Of a stretch of 13,429 nt of DNA, positions 8,317 through 13,429 are shown one piece after another. Position numbers and translations under genes: made by a program. Origin of the DNA: an uncultured Collinsella sp. (GTDB lineage: Bacteria; Actinomycetota; Coriobacteriia; Coriobacteriales; Coriobacteriaceae); assembly GCA_902492855.1 (NCBI GenBank), contig CABUMU010000052.1:1-13429 (forward strand), in the 5' to 3' direction. The notes under the pieces were generated by a model, which was given only the letters and a program-made list of their open reading frames with translations, was not told the DNA's origin and ran no database searches. How positions within the stretch are numbered: position 1 is the first letter of the stretch; each line of letters starts with the position of its first letter.

Positions 8317-8826
8317 TCAATGGAATACATCCGAAGCGTTTTCGGCAGTATCATCGGCGAAGGCGGGATTAGCCTTTACGCGGCGCTCACCCTCGATGTA
8401 TTTGACGATTTGATCAATCGTCTGGTTGGCGTGGCTCTTGAGCTTTCGCCCATAGAAGAAGAGGCCAAGCTTGCCGCGCGTGCCAGACGTGTTGCCACCC
8501 ACACCCTGAAAATCCTCGGTATAGGTGAGCTCGCAGGCACCATCGCCAGCAGGTGCAGCCTCATAGCGCATGGTATTGATGCCCGCCGCATACTGAAAAC
8601 GGACCTCATAGAGGCACGGGTAGTCAAAGTGCTTGATCTTAACCTTGATCGCCGTGCCCTTGGCCTTGCCTTTTGCGGACTGGGCGCGCTTCTCGTACTT
8701 ATAGCCGTTGAGCTTGTTGCGGCTGGGACGCTTGCCCGTGGCGTTCTCGATATCCTGCATGATGAACCCCGCCAGAGCGTCAAAAAGCTCCTCCGGCGTC
8801 ACCTTAAGCTTTTTGGTGAGCTGCAT
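8317..8826 (-). CDS. DUF3284-like protein of unknown function
   Basis: Small soluble protein of 169 residues, with no signal peptide or membrane segment. It resembles the DUF3284 family, which has no assigned function. The start MQLTKKLKVTPEELFDAL, followed by IMQDIENATGK, a basic GYKYEK stretch and CELTYTEDF in the second half, fits that family pattern. The alternation of short strands suggests a compact alpha/beta fold. No catalytic motif is evident. The ATG at 8826 has AAGGAG five bases upstream (8832-8837), a strong start. It lies 137 bp after addA and 103 bp before the transporter, so it may be transcribed alone. Its base composition matches the GC-rich genes, so the acquired segment probably begins downstream of it. 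Family recognition is from memory of the pattern, not a search. Confidence 0.65.
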   Translation of the reverse strand: MQLTKKLKVTPEELFDALAGFIMQDIENATGKRPSRNKLNGYKYEKRAQSAKGKAKGTAIKVKIKHFDYPCLYEVRFQYAAGINTMRYEAAPAGDGACELTYTEDFQGVGGNTSGTRGKLGLFFYGRKLKSHANQTIDQIVKYIEGERRVKANPAFADDTAENASDVFH

Positions 8827-8887
8827 GATGGCTCCTTATTCGTTTGAACCGTTCGAGTCATTGTACCGCCCCAGGCTCTCCCATGCG

Positions 8888-8951
8888 TTGCGGTGAAATG
8901 CGGACTGTTTGGCGGCTTTTTTTGGCCAAAACAGTCCGTATTCCACCGCAA
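8888..8951. repeat. Imperfect 23-bp inverted repeat, 18-base loop
   Basis: Bases 8888-8910 pair with 8929-8951 at 21 of 23 positions. Both arms contain CGGACTGTTT and end in TTGCGGTG. The two differences are transitions, a against g in both cases. The loop contains a run of seven T on the given strand, which is seven A on the transcribed strand. Because no U tract follows the stem in the direction of transcription, this is not a canonical terminator for addA. It may still act as a 3'-end mRNA stabiliser or be a second family of REP-like intergenic element, unrelated in sequence to the one at 2830-2956. Confidence 0.85.
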
Positions 8952-8963
8952 GTTATCTGAGGG

Positions 8964-11900
8964 CTAGAGATTGTAGGTGACTACTTGGGGCTCAGCGGGT
9001 TCGACGAAGAGGGTCGGATCGGCCTGTTCCACGCGGACGAACTTGACGGTCACGGTCTCAAAGCCCGCCTTGCGCAGAACATCAGCGTAGACGCGCGCCT
9101 GCAGGGCGTGCTTCTCGAGCAGCTGGTCTGGCGTCTCGTCCGGCGTGCCACCCGTCTTGTAGTCGATGACCAGTGCGCGCGACGGATCGGCCGGGTCGGT
9201 GGCCAGTGCATCGATGGCGCCCTCGGCATAGGCGCCGTAGCGGGCAATGTCCTCGTCCTCGCAGCCCAGTGAGAAGAACGGCACCTCGGCGCGAACGCAC
9301 GGCCACGCGAGCAGGTCGGCGCGAACAGCCGACTTGAGCCAGCGGTCCAGGGCAACGTCGAAGCGTTCACGCTGCTCCGGCGTCAGGCACCACAGGCGCG
9401 CCAGGGCGTCGGCACGCTCAGCAGGCAGCGCATCGGCACCCATCTCGATGAGCCACTGGCAGGCAGCGTGGAAGGCCGAGCCCAGCGCCATGGGATTGCC
9501 GGCGGGCTCGACAGCGGCCACGTCCGCATCCGTCATCTCCGAGCCATCCGACTCCGCATCATCGCCGGCCTCGTCCATGGGAACACGAGCCTCGGCGGCA
9601 TGGTCTTCCGCCTCGGCATGGAGCGCCGCGGCGATTGACGAGTAGCTATACGAGTCACGCATCGGATACGGACAGATGCCCATGCGCACGCCCACTGCCT
9701 GGGGATACACAAGCTCAAACGAATCGGGCTTGGGGTCGGCAGGACCGGGGACGATTGTGCTGGCCGAATCGTCGGCAGCATCCGTATCGGCATCGCCACG
9801 AACAAGCCTGCCCTCGGCATCCAGCGAAGCGTTGACCTCAAACGCCTGCTCGCCAAAGGTAAAGTCAGAAAGCGAAATGAGCTCGTAGTCGCCCGGCTGG
9901 GAGTTGTCGAACACCAGACGGTCGGCATCGAGCTGCGGCATGTCCAGAGCGTCGGTCGGCAAAATACGGCGGAGCACGTCGTAGGTCAGATCCGTCTCGG
10001 CATCGAAGGTCGGCGCCGTCACCTTGCCACGGCTCACGCCGGCATCCATCGCCAAGATCACCAGCTCGCGCGCACGCGTCATGGCAACGTAGAGCAAGCG
10101 GGCCCGCTCCTCGAGCGAAAGCTGCAGGTCGTCGTTGCGCAGGCGGGCAAATGCCTCGGCGGGAGAGCCCGTCGCGCATACGTCCTCTATGAGCTCCGGC
10201 GGCAGCCACAGCGACGTGCCCTTGCCCTTAAATGCATGTTCAAACTGCTTTTTGACGTCGTCGCCCTTCACAAAGGTTCCGTCGGCGAGCTTAACGCCGT
10301 CGAAGCGTGCCGGCAGTGCCACGACCTGCGCTCCGCCCTCGACGCGACCCATCTGTGCCGCACCCGAGGACTTACGCACGCCAAAGCACTCGGCGACCGC
10401 CACGACCGGATATTCCAGACCCTTGGAGGCGTGAACCGTCATGATGCGCACCGCGCCGTCACCCTCCTCGTTGAGGGCACCCGGGGCTTCCTTGCCCGCC
10501 AAGAAGCGGTCGAAGGCCAGCGCGATGGAACGCGGCGAGTTGCCGAACTCGGCCTCCGCCTCGGCCACGGCGTCGAGCGCCTTGAGCACGTTGGCGGCAA
10601 TGGCCTTGCCCTCGGGACCACGCTGTGCCAGACGCACAAACCAGCCGGAGGCATTGACCGCGTCGCGCGCGATGGCGGCGAACGAATCGCGGCCCACGCG
10701 ACGAAGCGCATACCGCAGCACCTCGCGGGCGCGCGTCACGAGCGGTAAGTCTTGCAAACCTGGCACGTCGAAATCACTCATGATGCCCGCGTCGATATTC
10801 CGGCGCGAGGTCTCCCCCGTCTCGCTATCGAGCCTGGTCGCCAGCGCCAGGAACTCCTGGGCGCCGAGCGCAAACATCGGCGAGGCGAGCAGCGGCATAA
10901 GGCCCTGCGCCGTATCGGCCGGATTGGCGAGCGCACAGACCAGGGCGCGCACCGTCTGCACCTCGGCGGCCTGGGCAAAGACCGAGCCGCCCGCGATGAC
11001 GCAGTCGAGCCCCTGGTCGCGGAAGGCCTGGGCGTAGACATCGGCGTTGGTCATGCGGCCCAGCAGCAACACCATGCCGCCCTGGGGCTGGCCGGCATCG
11101 GCAAGCGCGCGGAATCGCTCGGCGATTGCACGGGCCTTGGCCTGCGTGCGCTCCTGTGTACTGCCGCCGGCAACAAAGAGGGCCTGGCGACGCGAGGCGT
11201 CTGCCACCAGCGTGTCTTTGCGGCCGTCGCTCGCCTCAAGATCCAAAAAGCCCTGCATCAGGCCGCCGTCATCGCCATCGAAGACGCGTGCCACGTAACG
11301 CAGCACCTCGTCATGGCTGCGGAAGTTGCGCACGAGTTTGACGAGCTGGCCAGCAGGGGCGTCGGCCACGGCGGTCGCCTCGGGCGCGGCAGACGAGCCC
11401 ACCTTGCGCTCCTGGCGACGGAACACCTCGACCTCGGCGCCGCGGAAGCGATAGATGGACTGCTGTGCATCGCCCACGGTGCACAGCGCGCGCTCCCCCG
11501 CACCCGTCAGGTAGCGGATCAGATCGACCTGCATCTGGTCGGTATCCTGAAACTCATCGATCATGACCATCTTAAAGCGGCCCTCGTACGCAGCACGGAT
11601 GGCAGGGTAATCGCGCAGGGCCTCGTAGGCCATACGCAGCAGGTCGTTATTATCGAGGGCGGACTGGGCAGCCTTCAGCGCGCGATACTCGGCCTCCACG
11701 GAACGGGCCAGGCCCACCAGCGCATCGAGCGCCGGGCCACCGCAGACAAGCACGATATTGATAAACGCATCGGCGGCCTCGGCCTTGAGCAGCTCGACCT
11801 GCTCCTTAGGGAATGCCTTGCTCGCGCGCGGCATGGTGCATGACATCATGAGTCGCGCCGCATCGACCATGGTCTTGTCGCTCGCCTCGAACGCGTCGAT

Positions 11901-12596
11901 GGCATCGAGCGCCGCCTGCGCCTTCTCGGTCGAGGCCTTGCTTGCGCCCAGCGCCGCGCGATAGGCATCGGTGAGTGCCGAGGTATCGGCCTGGCCGCGC
12001 GCCACGCGCACGTCGTCCATACCGCCCGGCAACTGGCTCGACAGCTCCAGCAGGTCGCGCACCAGACCCTTGATGGTCGTACCGCCGCCAAAGGAACCGC
12101 CCTCGCCCGCCATGGGATACCAGGCATAGAGGGCCTTGAGCGATGCCGCGAGCTCGGGGGCGGCATCGGGTGCCGTCGCGCGACCCAGTACATGCTCAAC
12201 AGCCTGATCCATGAGCTCGTCGGTATCGGTGAGCACCGTGAACTCGGGGTCGATGCCCAGCTCCAGCGCGTGCGCGCGCAGGATACGCGAGCACATGCCG
12301 TGAATGGTCGAGATCCACGCGTCGTCGACGGTCAGGGCTTCCTCGTCCATGCCCTCGTCGATAAGCGCACGGCGCACGCGGTCGCGAATCTCGGCCGCGG
12401 CATCCTTGGTAAAGGTGATGGCGAGCACCTGGTCCAGATGCTCGACGAACGGACCGGACTCGGGCGAGAGCGCGTAGACGATGCGGCGCGTGAGGGTAAA
12501 GGTCTTGCCCGAACCGGCGCCCGCCGAGACAAACAGCGGACGGTCGAGCGTTTTGACGATCTGCAGCTGTTGCGGCATCAAAGTCGAAAGATCCAT
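8964..12596 (-). CDS. addA: AddA-like ATP-dependent helicase/nuclease subunit A
   Basis: UvrD/Rep-type superfamily 1 helicase with a C-terminal RecB-family nuclease, 1210 residues, close to the usual AddA length. With AddB it should process double-strand breaks for RecA loading in the cytoplasm. Helicase motifs are complete: Walker A SAGAGSGKT (K31), motif Ia ITFTKDAAAEI (60-70), DEFQD (347-351), GDAQQSIYRFRG (375-386), LVRNFRSH (421-428), TVHASKGLEYP (720-730) and LLYVAMTRARE (834-844). The nuclease keeps H1043 in GSAFH, D1129 in EGAIDAL, and D1145 and K1147 in DYKTG, so it should cut DNA. Acidic linkers at about 926-955 and 995-1030 join the helicase to the nuclease. The start lies 3 bp after the addB stop and in the same frame, and the gene ends in TAG. 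An AdnB-type actinobacterial subunit is the alternative name. Confidence 0.9.
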   Translation of the reverse strand: MDLSTLMPQQLQIVKTLDRPLFVSAGAGSGKTFTLTRRIVYALSPESGPFVEHLDQVLAITFTKDAAAEIRDRVRRALIDEGMDEEALTVDDAWISTIHGMCSRILRAHALELGIDPEFTVLTDTDELMDQAVEHVLGRATAPDAAPELAASLKALYAWYPMAGEGGSFGGGTTIKGLVRDLLELSSQLPGGMDDVRVARGQADTSALTDAYRAALGASKASTEKAQAALDAIDAFEASDKTMVDAARLMMSCTMPRASKAFPKEQVELLKAEAADAFINIVLVCGGPALDALVGLARSVEAEYRALKAAQSALDNNDLLRMAYEALRDYPAIRAAYEGRFKMVMIDEFQDTDQMQVDLIRYLTGAGERALCTVGDAQQSIYRFRGAEVEVFRRQERKVGSSAAPEATAVADAPAGQLVKLVRNFRSHDEVLRYVARVFDGDDGGLMQGFLDLEASDGRKDTLVADASRRQALFVAGGSTQERTQAKARAIAERFRALADAGQPQGGMVLLLGRMTNADVYAQAFRDQGLDCVIAGGSVFAQAAEVQTVRALVCALANPADTAQGLMPLLASPMFALGAQEFLALATRLDSETGETSRRNIDAGIMSDFDVPGLQDLPLVTRAREVLRYALRRVGRDSFAAIARDAVNASGWFVRLAQRGPEGKAIAANVLKALDAVAEAEAEFGNSPRSIALAFDRFLAGKEAPGALNEEGDGAVRIMTVHASKGLEYPVVAVAECFGVRKSSGAAQMGRVEGGAQVVALPARFDGVKLADGTFVKGDDVKKQFEHAFKGKGTSLWLPPELIEDVCATGSPAEAFARLRNDDLQLSLEERARLLYVAMTRARELVILAMDAGVSRGKVTAPTFDAETDLTYDVLRRILPTDALDMPQLDADRLVFDNSQPGDYELISLSDFTFGEQAFEVNASLDAEGRLVRGDADTDAADDSASTIVPGPADPKPDSFELVYPQAVGVRMGICPYPMRDSYSYSSIAAALHAEAEDHAAEARVPMDEAGDDAESDGSEMTDADVAAVEPAGNPMALGSAFHAACQWLIEMGADALPAERADALARLWCLTPEQRERFDVALDRWLKSAVRADLLAWPCVRAEVPFFSLGCEDEDIARYGAYAEGAIDALATDPADPSRALVIDYKTGGTPDETPDQLLEKHALQARVYADVLRKAGFETVTVKFVRVEQADPTLFVEPAEPQVVTYNL

Positions 12597-12599
12597 GGT

Positions 12600-13429
12600 C
12601 TACACGTCCCTCCTTACAAACGTTCCTTCGTGGTTATACGAGCAGCGCGCATGCGCGGCCTGAGCTGACGTAGGGTCGACAGCAGCGACGTTGCCTGCCT
12701 CGAGCTCGCGCAGGCGCTCGGCGATGCCGGCCTCCACGCGATCGAGCAGGGCGTCGAAGTCCATGCTGCCACCCTCGCCGGGGAAACCTTTCTTAAGGCC
12801 CGGGATGCGACCGTCGCCGCGCTCTTCCTCGAGCAGCTCTGCGCTCGCGGCACCGCGCAACGCCGGCTTGCCGCCCTTGGTCGAAAAGTAGAGCGCCGCG
12901 CGGGTGTCCAAATCCAGCGCCCGGCGCATGGCCTGGGCGTAGATGAGCGTTTGGGTATGTGGCGGCAACCAGCGTGGATCGTCGATGGGCGCCGTGCCCG
13001 ATTCCTCGTCGCGCACCGTAGGGTCGGCGAGCTTAAACTCCTCAACGCCCGTGCGATGCTTGTAGTCGATCACCACGGCACGATTCTCGGCGTCCACGTC
13101 CACGCGGTCGATGCGCCCGCCAAGCGGCCAACCGGCATACTCGACCTTGAGCTCGTTGAAGGCGAACTCCAGGTAGCGCGGGGCAAAGGGGGCAAGTGCC
13201 TCGGACTCGTAGGCAAGCACACCCTCCAGCTGCGGCAAGATCTCGGCCACCTGGCGTTCCTCCACCGCAGAGAGCGGCACCAGCGGGCCCTCCGTGCCGC
13301 GCTTGCCGGCATGCTCGGCCAACGTCTCGTCAAAGACCTCGTGCAGCAGCTCCTGTGCGCGCGGCAGATTCTCGGGCGTCACGCGCTCCATGCCCTCTTG
13401 GGGCAGACGGGCATGCAGATGCTCCAGCA
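12600..13429 (-). CDS. addB: AddB-like PD-(D/E)XK nuclease subunit, C-terminal part, 5' end beyond window
   Basis: Last 275 residues of a protein whose start lies outside the window. The core is a RecB-type nuclease: GGRIDRVD (aspartate at about 13109) and VIDYKHRTG (lysine at about 13060) supply the metal-binding and catalytic residues. QTLIYAQAMRR is the usual following helix with the conserved Q and Y. AddB pairs with AddA to resect broken ends, and in Bacillus AddB also reads Chi. AddB proteins normally close the nuclease domain with three cysteines of a 4Fe-4S cluster. Here only one is left, in ARCSYNHEGTF, with Asn and Val where I align the other two. The addA start follows after 3 bp, so the two are surely one operon. 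The C-terminal piece alone cannot separate AddB from AdnA or other nuclease partners. Confidence 0.82.
   Translation of the reverse strand, partial: LEHLHARLPQEGMERVTPENLPRAQELLHEVFDETLAEHAGKRGTEGPLVPLSAVEERQVAEILPQLEGVLAYESEALAPFAPRYLEFAFNELKVEYAGWPLGGRIDRVDVDAENRAVVIDYKHRTGVEEFKLADPTVRDEESGTAPIDDPRWLPPHTQTLIYAQAMRRALDLDTRAALYFSTKGGKPALRGAASAELLEEERGDGRIPGLKKGFPGEGGSMDFDALLDRVEAGIAERLRELEAGNVAAVDPTSAQAAHARCSYNHEGTFVRRDV
12608..12615 (-). promoter_or_regulatory. Ribosome binding site of addA inside the end of addB
   Basis: AAGGAGGG on the minus strand forms part of the last addB codons (Val-Arg-Arg) and stands about 11-12 bases before the addA ATG. The spacing is slightly long, but no better start is visible. 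Translation of the two genes is probably coupled. Confidence 0.7.

Overview
The window looks like chromosomal DNA of a high-G+C actinobacterium of the class Coriobacteriia, most likely a Collinsella-type gut bacterium. This rests on codon use, gene content and the style of the intergenic repeats; no rRNA is present to confirm it. All genes lie on the minus strand, so transcription runs from high to low coordinates. No tRNA, rRNA, CRISPR array, integrase or insertion sequence was seen.

In transcription order, the right end holds the last part of an AddB-like nuclease subunit (12600-13429, entering from beyond the window), followed after 3 bp by a complete AddA-like helicase-nuclease (8964-12596). 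Together they form a two-gene RecBCD-type double-strand-break repair unit. A 137-bp gap with an imperfect 23-bp inverted repeat separates it from a small DUF3284-like gene (8317-8826). Next comes an MFS transporter (7014-8213) whose DNA is clearly more AT-rich than its neighbours, which suggests later acquisition.

After a 240-bp gap comes dnaE, the replicative DNA polymerase III alpha subunit (2970-6773). The reading frame holds from start to end, except for one in-frame TAG at codon 924. It sits where relatives carry Glu in the helix-hairpin-helix region. As written, the protein would lose its clamp-binding motif, OB fold and C-terminal domain. This is the most striking observation: a sequencing or assembly error, a real nonsense mutation, or something that needs suppression or another polymerase.

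Between dnaE and the last gene is a compact repeat: two perfect 37-bp inverted arms, each bounded by GGGTAGCTAA and its complement, resembling a REPIN. A 14-bp fragment of the same sequence lies upstream of dnaE. The last gene (1-2809, running off the left edge) is a SWIM zinc-finger SNF2-family ATPase.

The overall theme is replication and repair (alpha polymerase, AddAB nuclease, SNF2 translocase), with one probably acquired transporter. I see no convincing novel multi-gene system. The points of interest are the dnaE amber codon, the two inverted-repeat families, the degenerate iron-sulfur motif of AddB and the in-frame addB/addA junction.
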